A stretch of 64,000 bases of DNA from Verpa conica (taxonomy: Eukaryota; Ascomycota; Pezizomycetes; Pezizales; Morchellaceae). Under the pieces are notes generated by a model. That model worked only from the letters and a program-made list of their open reading frames with translations. It did no database searches and was not told where the DNA came from. Shown one piece after another: positions 23,761-35,000 of this stretch. The DNA lies in assembly GCA_033030425.1 (NCBI GenBank), contig JAUFSD010000003.1:2542001-2606000 (forward strand), read 5' to 3'. The first letter of the stretch is position 1; each line of letters opens with the position of its first letter. The position numbers and the translations under genes were made by a program.

Positions 23761-25134
23761 ATTGTGAGGTGGCTAAAAAGTTTTTGTCTAATGTTTTGTA
23801 TTTTACCGGCTGATGCAGGCAATTAAGGCAACTTGTAATATCTGTCTGACTAAGACTCTTGGCACAGGGCTCCATCTCTCGGTTCCCCTAGCGTTTTTTT
23901 TATAAATTAATTAGGGTTCTCTTTGTAGATAGAGATAAAGTCTAAAACCCCCTATTTAGGCTTTGAGAATTTTTTTATGGAAATTATTTGCTATAAGGAC
24001 ATGTATGACTACATTCGTGATTAAAAAGATGTGTTTCTCTACCATAGCCTTCAAGTTCAGCCGACCACTCAAGATTCAAAGTTATCTGATCCATCGCCGC
24101 TAGTATATAGGTGTTGATGGTTTATAGCTATATAATCGTGGAGCCACAGTATACCCAAGTCGGACTTGGGCGGCACCAACTCTAGAAGATAGGTCCTAAA
24201 TCGAGCTACTTGTGATTTAGTAGAATGATTACCTTTATATTTCTACATTGACGCACAAATAATCACCTAATGTTTTCTCCGGAGCTTTAATTAGAATAAA
24301 ATACTAATCCTTTTACTATATGTAGTCTTTAGTGCTATATATAGGTATTATTAAAATACATCATTATGTCCACTAAAACCTTCTACAGCCACTAATCAGT
24401 CTCTAGTGGCCCGAAAGTGAATACACTTCTATTTCAACACCACCGTCGTTACTTATACCAAAAGCCATCGCTTCTTTCTTTGTACGTCATGAATAGTGGG
24501 GAGTAAAAAATTTAGGCTAGAAGGATATGCGGGGTATGTGGCTATTGTCCGCTACTCGCACTACCGTAGTTTCAATATCATCACTAGGCCCTAGGTTTGT
24601 AGAAACACTTACTGTTTAGGTTGGTTTATTTATTACTTTTTTTATTTGGCCAATGGTTCTGAGGAAGGAAGAGAATTGCCAACGTAGTAGGTTCTGACCT
24701 ACTTTTATGATGCATGTACCTATGAATAATAATCATCATCATCATCACCTACTTTTATGATTCCTATCGTGAGCTTTTTGACTAGTAGAAATATTAGCCA
24801 ATTGAACCACTCGTACTTCTTTCTTTCTCCACCCCCTCCCTTAACCTCCTGTTTACTCTCCTCTACCCTCTATGTATAAATCTCCTCTTAAATCTATAAA
24901 TAAGATACAATGGATATGATCTAGCTTAGTTATAGCATTTATCTTGCCTTTTTAGGGAATGTGAGACAGGCCTATTATAATCGTCTATTTTCTGGGCTCT
25001 TGGATTTATCAGATAAAAAGTATATTTGATTAATTGAAGAAAATAATCATAAAAAGATAGACCCATTGAGTAATATTAGAAGGTGCTGCCTAAAGATAAT
25101 AATTCGCCTAAAGTTTATACCCCAAATTGGTTTA
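23761..25134. other. AT-rich intergenic stretch
   Basis: No gene is seen. It contains a short ATC repeat near 24730-24746 and a C/T-rich block near 24815-24865. Nothing else is recognisable. Confidence 0.5.
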
Positions 25135-26081
25135 CTAGTCAGCGTATCCACTCAGAGCCTGCTTCTTAAAGACAGTTGTGAAATGCCTCTTTAAATTCTT
25201 TGACAACATGGTCATGCCTGTCTTTTTGTTGAGCTCAGTAGTGATGTCCCCCCAGTTTGCACCCTCGATTGCCATGTCAAACATTAATTCTGCATCTGCC
25301 TTTGTCATAGTGCTGCCCTTGGGAGTGGCCTTTTTATTATTCAAGGCTTCAGGGGCTAAAACAGGATTTTGAATGGCACGCTTAGTTTTGGGAACTGTGA
25401 TTTTCTAAGTCGGGGTTCGGAGTGAGCTCATAACTTCTGTCTTTAGGAATTCGAATAAACTTATAATTACCCTCTGAGTGATAGCTCCGGCTACTTGCCG
25501 CTTTCTTCCTTTCCCACTAAAACTTTTTGATTCCTTATTTCTAGTATTTCTCTCGTCGCCCTCGTGATTACTATTTTGGATATCGGTACCAGCACCAGTT
25601 GTATTTACTGGTTCATCGTTGCCCCTAACTTCGATGAATTTTCCTTTCGTTTTTTTGGGGCTGGGCGAGGGAGCTACAGCTCTAAGTTGATCCTCCACTG
25701 TTGGCCTCTTTTTCTCCACGGGCGAAGGGACAATTAGTGATGGCGTTTGTAAATAGTTCTATAATAGCTTTCATTAGTCCTAGGAGTCTTTAGGCTAGGA
25801 GGAACACAGATCATAAAGGGTAGCAATACCTCATTTTCCTCGAGCTCGTAATCACCATCACCACTGCTATCACCGGTTTCTTCTTCTATCCTGGTTTCGC
25901 TATCCTCTCCATCATCACTTTCATATACCCGCTTTCGTTTAACTTGCTCACTACCTTTATCTTCCCCGCCTCCTAGTTGTTCCATATACTGGCCCTGCTG
26001 TTGCAACGAATCCGCTTCATTTCCGTGATCCATGGTATTTGGCATACGTGTACTTTGGGTAGTATTGTGTGTAGCAGGCAT
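25135..26081 (-). CDS. Orphan charged protein, probably nuclear (three exons)
   Basis: Minus-strand exons 26081-25830, 25758-25471 and 25404-25135 total 269 aa. Exon 1 is acidic (VYESDDGEDSETRIEEETGDSSGDGDY) after a basic KRKR. Exon 2 is Ser/Pro/Lys rich with clusters SPKKTKGK and GKGRKR, which look like nuclear localisation signals. Exon 3 ends in a compact helical segment (about residues 215-262) starting TKADAELMFDMAIEGANW and ending LKRHFTTVFKKQ, weakly like a SANT/Myb fold. All exon boundaries are phase 0. Both introns (71 and 66 nt) have GTA donors, and the first has a GGACTAATG branch region. Without splicing, the frame shows one frameshift and one stop, so a decayed gene is the main alternative. 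I do not recognise the family. The C-terminal fold is a guess from helix and Trp pattern only. Confidence 0.6.
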
Positions 26082-27379
26082 GGGTGTCTTTATAGTGTTG
26101 ATCGCTTGGAACTTAGGGAATTTATACTATTTATCGGATATCAGCATGATAGATTATGAAAGAACATGACCAATAGCTACCTACCTCGATCTCTTTTTGT
26201 TGGATATCAATGGGTTCTGGCTGCGAAGTAGTAAATCTCTTCAATTATTTTTAGCACCGGTTTTTCTTTTATTTCTCTTTTAGAATGTGGTTTATACCTC
26301 TTTGATATCATTCTCACTATTACAGTCAAACGTACGCTCAAACCGCTTTACAGCAAAAAAGCCCTTAAAAAGATCCCTCACAATTATTAGTGCCTTAAAG
26401 TATAGAACGAGCTTAATAGGAAAAGGCCCTAGTAAAAAGAGTGGTTTACCCCATGGCTTGTAGTACTAAACATCTTGGATATGTTGTAGATAGTGGAAAA
26501 AGTCAAAAAGGCTAGAGCTGTGTAGACAACAAAGGTCGGAGATCGTTTGTTATATACCACAAAGCCTTGAAAGGATTTCTAGTTTTGTGAATGATTCGAA
26601 CAGGGACGCGCTCGCTGGTTTAAAAGAGACCCTTAGAAGTAGATAGAGTGTACGGTATGATCTCATACCTATAATTGTAGTTTCTTATTGATAATAGCGC
26701 TCTGTATACTTGATCTTCTGTGGCGATTCTTGTGGTTTTATTTGCTTTTTTGGAGCAGTGGCCTCTTTCATATCTACTAATAAGTTCTTTAGTCCTGGGT
26801 ATCTGAAGTAGGCCTGTGCTCAACCCTGTTGGATTGATTTCGGTCATTAATTGCTTATGTGAATGGTACGATGTTTGCTCATAGGATCAGTAGATCGTGT
26901 TCCATAGGTAGAGTTCAAGTTTTGAGAAACCTTTAACCCTGGGTCATTATTCCTTGCCCTGAAGTAGGGACATATCACATCTAGAGATAGTTTAGCCTTC
27001 CTAGCAGTAACAGGCCGCCACTTGATCATCATGACCACAGCTTGGCAAATATGAAACCTAAACATGACCTCTCACTCGGGACCTACTATCCACAGAGTCT
27101 AGATTTGACAAGCTATAGCAAGTGATGGGTATACGACTTTTCAATATCATCCAATTTTAGGTAAGTCATGACTCATGGATGAAGCCTTCTTGTGCATGTT
27201 TTCCCCGCACTTATACAGACACTATGTCGTGTTTTTGCCTAATCACTGATCGGAACTTACGGCACCTTAAGCCCTAACAGTAGACTTACTCTACCTGAGA
27301 GCTGTAGTTAATGCAACCCTCGCATGCATTCTGCGTAATTACGCGAAGTATTTTTTTAGAAATTGCTGCGGACCAGTCG

Positions 27380-27426
27380 AATCACGTGATACGCCGAGCC
27401 ACTGTAATCACGTGATAAGTTCGGCG
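27380..27426. promoter_or_regulatory. Twin ATCACGTGAT palindromes inside an inverted repeat
   Basis: AATCACGTGAT occurs at 27380-27390 and again at 27406-27416. Each contains the E-box CACGTG. The flanks CGCCGA (27392-27397) and TCGGCG (27421-27426) are also inverted. Fungal bHLH proteins such as Cbf1/SREBP types bind RTCACRTG. No gene start is close by, so function is open. Confidence 0.5.
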
Positions 27427-28598
27427 AGATTAGTAGACATGGTGGCAAAAGCTTGTTCTTTTCTGTTTATAGATTTTTGGCGCTTGGCCTACTATACTAT
27501 TACGTGGTCGAGTTTAATATTGGTTGCTCATGTATTATCTCGTATTCATATATGCACGTAAGTATCCCCAGGTTTCTCCCCATCAATAACTCGGCTTGTG
27601 ACATCACTCCGGCCGGCTTATCCTAATACCGATAGGATTTTATGCCTTAAGCCCATGTACACCCGCTGATTACTCCGTGCTGTGTGCCAAGCTTATGCTT
27701 CAGAGAAATAGCTTGTTGACCTCACCCCTCGCCGAAGGCGTAAACCGGTGTTTGTAACAGGTTTACGTGTAACGTTGTACCCACACAAACAAGATCTAAT
27801 CGGAGATAAGGAATAAAGTTATCGAGTGAAGAGGTGTAGTGAGATGACAACCCCCAATTATCTTTGGACCCCACCACAGTAACAAACAGTAAGCACCTAT
27901 AATGGTTCCTATCTTATAATCTGTAGCCCCTAGGCGGTAATAAGAAAGGGTTATTATAGGTAAACTAAGAAATTGCTTATACATGCAATTATGCACAAAA
28001 GGGCACAAAAAGCAACGAGGTAGGGTGCTTTATCATATTATATCACTCGCTTACTATAACCGAGTACTTTGTTATCCACTCGGCCGAAGGTACCCCCCAA
28101 ATAGTACCCCAGATCGACTCTCGCATCGATTTGGGGTCAAATTATGTAACTTCTCTATGTGAGGTCAATCGATGGGGCCGCTGCCTGCAAACGGGCCCTA
28201 GTTCTTGGCTGCCTAGCCGAGAAACCCAGTAAGAGTCGGTTGATGAAACGCTCTCGTGGCTATGCTCTGGAGGTTGATCAGGAGGTGTGACTTGCTTCAC
28301 ACAGCATATGTGACCTTAAGTATTCCAAACATAGATCAGTATCGATCCTAACCGTGCGGGTTGCGCAAGGTGCTATATTCCACGGCTACAGGCAGGAAGC
28401 GGCCCGTACTCATGATGTTGGGTAATCCAGCCGGCTTGTTTGAATAGTATGCACCGCCCGTCGTCGTTTGTCCGTTTTAAGAGTCACTAAGAACTAACCG
28501 AATTGCTTAATCACCAAAAAATTTAAAGCCCACTGTATCCGAAGATCCAAGGGGGTTACTTAGCGCCCCCTCATAAGCCTTATGAATTTGTTTTGTAG

Positions 28599-28922
28599 AT
28601 TGAGGCACCTAAGACAGTATGTAGTGAAGATGCAACTATTGGACCGGGATGCTTTGGATATTCTAACTTTGCTCCGCGCTGGTACCGCTTTGTCTACGGC
28701 ATCACTTATTCGGAGACACACAGTACTTCCCTGGCTAGCACGCTAGGATTAGCCTTTCGCATGATTTTCGGCAGAGATGAAAGCTTGGAATATCTAAGAA
28801 AAGTGGACCAGCCGTTGTGGCGTTTTCAGGACTGCTATCGGCTCCTAGGGCCAAAATCTCGCGCGACACTACTGAGCTACAACAAACTCATGGGGCTTAG
28901 AAATAATACCCCGCTATTATAA
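28599..28922 (+). other. Unexplained open frame, possible orphan exon
   Basis: A 107-codon frame opens directly after TTTTGTAG, a plausible 3' splice site, and closes at a TAA at 28920-28922. Its first ATG is only at 28761, so it is easily overlooked. The translation is not low in complexity: it begins near IEAPKTVCSEDATIGPGCF, is rich in aromatic residues, and contains WRFQDCYRLLGPKSRATLL. I recognise no family and found no upstream exon, so it may be a gene relic, a host fragment in a dead transposon, or chance. Confidence 0.3.
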
Positions 28923-30063
28923 TGTTAGCATTTGTTGTATGTTTTGTGGTTTGATTTGGCTATTACCGTTAAGGTTCCGCTCAAGGTGCCTTAGGGGTAT
29001 GAAAGCCCTCTAGATAGTTCATAGACCAGGTTTTATTGCTAGTATATCGTGTTATAATTTGGGTTCAGTGTTATTTGCCTTATTCTATATCCTTTATATG
29101 TAAATAATCGTTGCGAATTATAAAGTTGAGACATAATTGCGCCAAGACATACCAGGTACGATAAAGTAGAGAGTATAAGCTTCTAACTGTAAATATATAC
29201 CAGTTTGATTCTTATAAAAGGTGCTAAACGAGGTGAAGAGCGATAGGCGAAAATGACACGATATATTTGATTGAGCCAAGCTCCCACCATGGATATAGGC
29301 TGGTTAGTAGCAGCGAGATGCTAGCCCCATAGCTTTAATAAGTCATAGACTCTCACTCTCAGATTGTAGCTACTTCGATCCGAGTAATAAGATATATACG
29401 GGGTCTTCTTGTGCGGCTCATTTACCTTTTTCTGGCCTGGACTATTCTCACGTTCCACAGGAGTTTCTCGGCTAAACATAAGTCGCCATGGAGGACTTTA
29501 ATACTAGGCGATGTGTTAGCGGGGTCGAAGGTATCTTTTGAAAGCTGGTGATTCGGATTGAATATGGGAGTTTGGAACCTCGGGGAGGACAAGTTTTTGT
29601 ATATAGTGTTTTAGTATTAAACAACTATCTTCATATTGGCCTATGCTTCATGGAGCACCTGATTCTTGCGTTGGTCTGTAGCCAAGCCCCTTGTGGAACT
29701 GCCAGCTTAATCTGTAAGAAGCGCTTTGGCATCCGAAATCTCCGGTAACCAGGTGTTCACTATACATCACTACTCTATAATGGGATTTTTTTCTGCTAGT
29801 TAAGGCGGAAGTAGGAGAATTAGGCTATCATGCATGCAAAATCTCCGTAAATGTCGTAGTTTCCCGCTCTATATGCAAGTAAACTTTACCCAGAAGCTTG
29901 GCTCGCCGTTGGGATTAGATTGCACCTGCAGCGGGATCAATTCCGACTAACTAGCAAGTTAAAGGAACCTTTTAATTAATTATCGGAGAAGTAAGTGAAG
30001 TTCCGACAACGGAGTTTGGGAGCGTGGTTACTATCGTATATCTTTTGTATTAACATAAAAAAC

Positions 30064-30070
30064 TATAAAT
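30064..30070 (+). promoter_or_regulatory. TATA box of the mannanase gene
   Basis: TATAAAT lies 91-97 bp before the mannanase ATG at 30161, almost the same spacing as for the LPMO-like gene. A GGCTAAA site of the XlnR/Xyr1 type is at 29470-29476, about 690 bp upstream; a match that short may be chance. Confidence 0.45.
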
Positions 30071-30160
30071 TCTGGCCATTAGTAGTATAAAGTTTGGGCT
30101 GGTGTTTGGTTTATATAGTGCGTACGCATTCGACTAGTCTTCGTGCAGGATACAACAAAA

Positions 30161-32047
30161 ATGAAGCATTCTGCAATTGGCGTATTGTTAGCTGCGATAT
30201 TGTCGCCCGTTCTTGCACAGGTACCACTTTATGGCCAATGTATGTACTTATGCCTACCGGTGCTATGTGTTTAGTATCTAACAGTTATACGCCAGGTGGA
30301 GGAGTAAACTACACAGGATCGACAACATGTGTTAGTGGATCTTATTGTATAAAATACAGCGATTGTATGTGGAGCTACTATAATTCAAATGAGGGTGGAT
30401 TCTTACATATATATGTACAGATTATCATCAATGCGTCCCTGGCACTGCAACAACCAGCGCCCCAGTGACTACTACAACTTCTGTTACTACCCCAGCCACC
30501 ACAACTACGCAAAGTTTTCCTACCGCTAGCGGTATAGTAACGACGTCTGGGAATGAGTTCCGATTGAATGGGAAAAAATTCTACTTCGTTGGCTGTATAT
30601 TTGAACCCTCAATTGATGGACTTAAAATAATGATGCGCTGACTCTTTGATAGCAAATGCATATTGGCTACCCATGCTTACAAACACAGCAGATGTTGATA
30701 AAGCTCTTGACGACTTCAAGGCCTCTGGTATGGATGTCCTTCGTATATGGGGGTTCGCCGACCTCACTAGCAACTCTGATTCCACAACTGTGTTTCAAGT
30801 AAGATCCTCTGATGGTGTTCTGTGGAGGATTGAGCTAAAATAGCCTAGGTCTGGAGCGGCAGTACTCCTACCATCAACACGGGGGCAAATGGACTCCAGA
30901 GACTTGACTATATTGTTTCTGCAGCAAGAGCTAGGGATATTCGTCTTGTTATTCCATTTGTTAACAATTGGTACAATTAGAAAAATCTAGAGGAGTAGGG
31001 TTTATAGGGAAACTTGACTAACTATAGTGTTTATCTAGGCAAGATTATGGTGGTATGGACAGATATGTTCAATCGATGGTTCCTGGGGGTCTACATGACG
31101 CATTCTACACCGATGCGAATATAAAGGCTGCCTACAAAGAATATGTTAAAGCAGTAGTCACAAGATATAGTACTAATGAACCCGCAATCTTTGCGTGGCA
31201 ATTGGCAAACGAGGTATTATACCTTTTAAAACTCCGGCATTGCTACTCCTTAGCTGACAGTGGTGAAAGCCCCGTTGCAGAGGTGGTCTCACAGCAAGTT
31301 CGTCTTGTAACGCTGCCACTCTCACCGCTTGGGTAACCGAAATGTCAGCATATATCAAATCGCTAGACCCGACCCATATGGTATCTGTCGGTGATGAGGG
31401 CTTCTTCAATCGGGCAGGCAACTCTGAGTGGGAGTATGGTGGTGGAGAAGGAGTAAGACACCTGTTCAAGCCGAGACTATTCGGCAGAAATTAAGGTACA
31501 TGTAGCTGACTTAGTCTCCTCAGGTGGATAATGAAGCTTACCTCAGCCTACCTACTATCGACTACGGAGTTTTCCATCTCTACGTCAGCGCTTGGGGAAA
31601 GACATATACGTGGGGCGATCAATGGATCGAGGACCATGCTGCGGTTGGAGAATCCATAGGCAGTATGTTCTATTAGCCCTTCCTACTTTTTTTGTCCGTA
31701 GGTACTTCTCGCCCTTGGATATAACTGATAAGTTTTGTCGTAGAACCTATCGTTTTCGAAGAATATGGTGTTCCCCGTGCCAGTGGTCAGCGCTTGAGCG
31801 TCATCCGCACTTGGCACAACATCGTTCTCGCAAATACCATCTCTGGCGACATGTAGTACGTACTTCCCTACGTAATCCTCCTATACGAGAGCATAAAATA
31901 ATAACATTATCTAGCTGGCAATTTGGAACTGTTTTGCCGAACGCCGGGAGGACCCATGATGATACCAATACCATTTATACGGATGATGCCGAGTTCGACG
32001 AGCTCATTGTACAATATGCAGTTAGCATGAAAGCAAAGAATGTCTGA
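30161..32047 (+). CDS. Secreted CBM1-GH5_7 endo-1,4-beta-mannanase (ten exons)
   Basis: Exons 30161-30239, 30296-30364, 30421-30594, 30653-30798, 30849-30970, 31039-31213, 31270-31452, 31524-31662, 31744-31855 and 31915-32047 give 443 aa. A signal peptide (1-19) leads to a family 1 cellulose-binding module (about 20-56) with its four cysteines at 27, 38, 44 and 54 and aromatics Tyr24, Tyr50 and Tyr51. A Thr/Ser/Pro linker follows, then the (beta/alpha)8 catalytic domain. GH5 subfamily 7 motifs include [28 protein letters not shown], and NEPRC with acid/base Glu255. VFEEYG carries the nucleophile (most likely Glu369), followed by GDMYWQFG. The enzyme hydrolyses mannan, galactomannan or glucomannan outside the cell, tethered to cellulose by the CBM. 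Nine introns of 50-81 nt make it the most finely divided gene here. The ATG at 30094 is out of frame with the signal peptide and was rejected. Confidence 0.93.
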
Positions 32048-32086
32048 ACCATTGGATCAGCCCTATCTCATAGGGAGGTTCAGACA
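32041..32086 (+). other. Nested stem-loop containing the mannanase stop codon
   Basis: TGTCTGAACC (32041-32050), which includes the TGA stop, pairs perfectly with GGTTCAGACA (32077-32086). Inside it CCCTAT (32061-32066) pairs with ATAGGG (32070-32075). In the mRNA the stop codon would lie in a long hairpin. It could affect termination or 3' processing, or be a chance foldback. Confidence 0.65.
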
Positions 32087-32089
32087 GGG

Positions 32090-35000
32090 CTTGGGTGTAG
32101 AAAATAGCCTTGTATGGTTATATAGATCAATCCTTGCAGGATTTAATGTCAAAGTCGGCTAACTTAACCTTGTGTTCTTGAATTTATCCAATGTCCATCA
32201 AAGATTATAAAATTCCACCGGATATTCCCGAGACTATGATTGGTAAATGTTTCTTCAAAGAGCTTCCGTACCTGGAATTTAGTGCCGTAATTTAGTCTAT
32301 ATAGTATTGGCGCGCCCACCAGCCCGCCAAGTAAGTGGCCCGCCTAGCTAAGTAGTGACACAATTACCGGGTGGCACAAATCCAGAAGGAACATCTTCAT
32401 GCGGCCCTGACGCTGATTAAAATTCCTAAGTATCTGTTTCTGATAATAGATGCTTTAACCCCACCCCTCGATTATAAGCTGAAGGATGTATCAGTAAACC
32501 TAAATCAGAGCAAACGTGACCTCAATATTCCCATCATTGAGGCAGCGCACTGTGGGAATTCCAGCTGAGTATTACTGGCTGGTTATCTCAGCTATTCAGT
32601 ATTATGTATTTATAATCGAGCTAGGGTAAGAATTAAATGCACAGCCATAAAAGGCTGAAAACTACTGTAGTTGGCTGAACGTATGTATCGCCCCGGCTTG
32701 CCCACACGCGATCCTCTCAATAATTCTCTATGCACCTCTCCAAATCTCTGTTTAGCAGTAGGAAGATGTTTTAAATCATAGTCATTCCGTCTAACTGGTA
32801 ACAAATAATATCACAATATTTACCGTAATATGATAGGTAGAGTTTTGAATCCTAGAATTATGGGTAACAGTGTGAACAGGTTCTTAGATTCCCCTCAGAT
32901 TACGCTAACTCTTCTGGCTATGGTTTTGACTCGATATTAAACCTGAAGTTGACCTAGATGGGCATATAAGGAGTCAGTGCTAACCGTCATAGCTACGTAC
33001 CAGTGCTGACGAGATTACAATAAGGGAAATACAAAGTATCATGGGAACTCCAATTAGACAATATCCTGCGCGGGTCGGGTACGTACTAGTAGTAGTCTTG
33101 TGGCCGCTTATCACGTCTTGCGATAGCCGCATCCAGCACGAGCACACTATTCAGCCGCATCATGATACCCATCTCGTTGCTCAAGGCGCGCATACATACC
33201 CTTGAACCATGCATGCAAAGTGGCACAGTTTCTCTACAGGGCTACCATTCAACTAGAGTAAATTTTTCTTGCATTCCGTCACATCAGCCCTATAGGGGTG
33301 TATGTATGTATGGTTGTTCGACTCGCTCTAGAGGGATATTTAAACTACATTTAGGAATGTAGTTTCGAAGGTGGGGGCATCATTTATCTAGACTACGAGA
33401 GTTCAATTAAATCATAAGGTCAAACCAAGGTCACAGTCTCCAAGAATTCCCCAGGAGTACAGCTAGTCAGCACCCAGAAGTGTTCGTGATGGAACAGGTT
33501 CAGATGACGCAAAGCGGTTGATAAAGTTATGCTGTCTAAGTTTAAAAGTCTACCAAAAAACAGCCTCAAAAGATAATCTACTAGTTAAAATTTCCTTTAG
33601 TTCTCTGCCGCCTCATCTACCTAAGCTTTTCGTTAAAAGGTTTAGTTAGTAACATGGACCAACATTGCCGAGGTTCCCTCTAAGACACATTCCGCCACGA
33701 ACATTTCTGTATACTGATCATACATCCAAAATTTCGATCATTTACTCATAGGCCGAGTCAGTCCTCTAGGATTTGGATGCACGAGGTAAATTCTTGGTAG
33801 TTAGGGGGTGATGGGAAGCAATAGCTATCACATGCAGCTTGAAGAAATCCATTACATTCCTAGCCCAAAAGAAATTATGGAAAGAGTTGGTGCCCATTTT
33901 TTAGGCTCATATTCCCGTAGATACAGGGTATCATCGACTTGTTTTTCGAAAGCTTTGGTAGCCCAGTTAAGTTTAGAGGTGCCGATCAATAATTTCAAGC
34001 TACAGAAATAGAGTCTTTGGTCTTATATTTTCTGAATCTAGTGAAGCTGGATTTTCTATTTGATTACCACTTAGCGATTGAGCGATTAACTGCGCAAAGA
34101 CGTAGTATGTACGTGGTGGTAAGAGCGCTCGATCACATATCGGGGACATTGCAACTGGCTAGGTTGATTCTCTCCGAAAAGTCCCCGACCACTCAAGCCC
34201 TTGCTGCGGCTTATCGTTTTCTTTTTTCGGCAGAAATAATTTTATATCTCCCTTATACAGAAATTAAGACGGCCAGGAGGCCCCACCTCGTAGTAATAAA
34301 GAAATTGAGTTCAATATTCTCTATAAAAAGGCGAAGAAAACGCCAAGACCGAGCTGGCATCTACACTCTACTACCTAAGGCTTAAGGAGGATCTACATCG
34401 CAACAAGATAGGGCTTCAGATAAAAAGCCCCTACATACTTCAGTCACAATACTTGTCCCATTTTATTTGGGTGGGTTAGTAAATATATGGCTTACTAAGT
34501 ATATTTGGGTAAGCTAATAACTACAAAAAGTCTGATGACTAATTAAGGGAAAGAAATACAGATATTAGTCACATCTCCTACACCACCTGTCACTAGACTT
34601 TCACAGTACAAGTGTATGAGGATGTAGTTGGCCCTAGCTGCTGTGGCTGAGTGTTTCGAACGTACAAACTTGGCGCTTGTATCCAACATGTCTATACAGG
34701 GATCTTGGTAGAGGCGGCACCCCCAGTGGGTAGGGCTCACTTTTTGATTGGTAATAATAGCGCTGACATGTTCGAGTACTTATTGTCTTGGGATGAACAT
34801 TAGTGGCTTCTGTATTAGCCCCGGGAGATTGACTATTCTAGCCTTTGCAGCCAAGCCTAGTCATCTTTGGTTGTGCGAGGATTAAAGCGGGTATTCCAGC
34901 CCGGGTAGATTTGGAAGCAGTCATCTGCATACATAAGCTCATCTAAAGTGGTATTTCAATAGTTCTCCATACGATGCATTTAGGAGCCCTCGTGTTGTAC

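Larger units (their letters stand above)
26090..29990. other. Gene-poor stretch with palindromes and one unexplained open frame
   Basis: The adjoining minus-strand frames 27065-26847 and 26847-26620 match nothing I know. A palindrome cluster lies at 27380-27426. An open frame without an early ATG runs 28599-28922 and is listed separately. The remainder is AT-rich and featureless. Confidence 0.45.

Noticed and set aside
30094..30468. 124-codon frame as the start of the mannanase
   Set aside because: It is out of frame with the signal peptide and reads through two introns; the spliced model from 30161 restores the whole CBM1.
33808..34385. Two adjoining plus-strand frames (67 and 122 codons)
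   Set aside because: No recognisable motif and no credible junction joining them.
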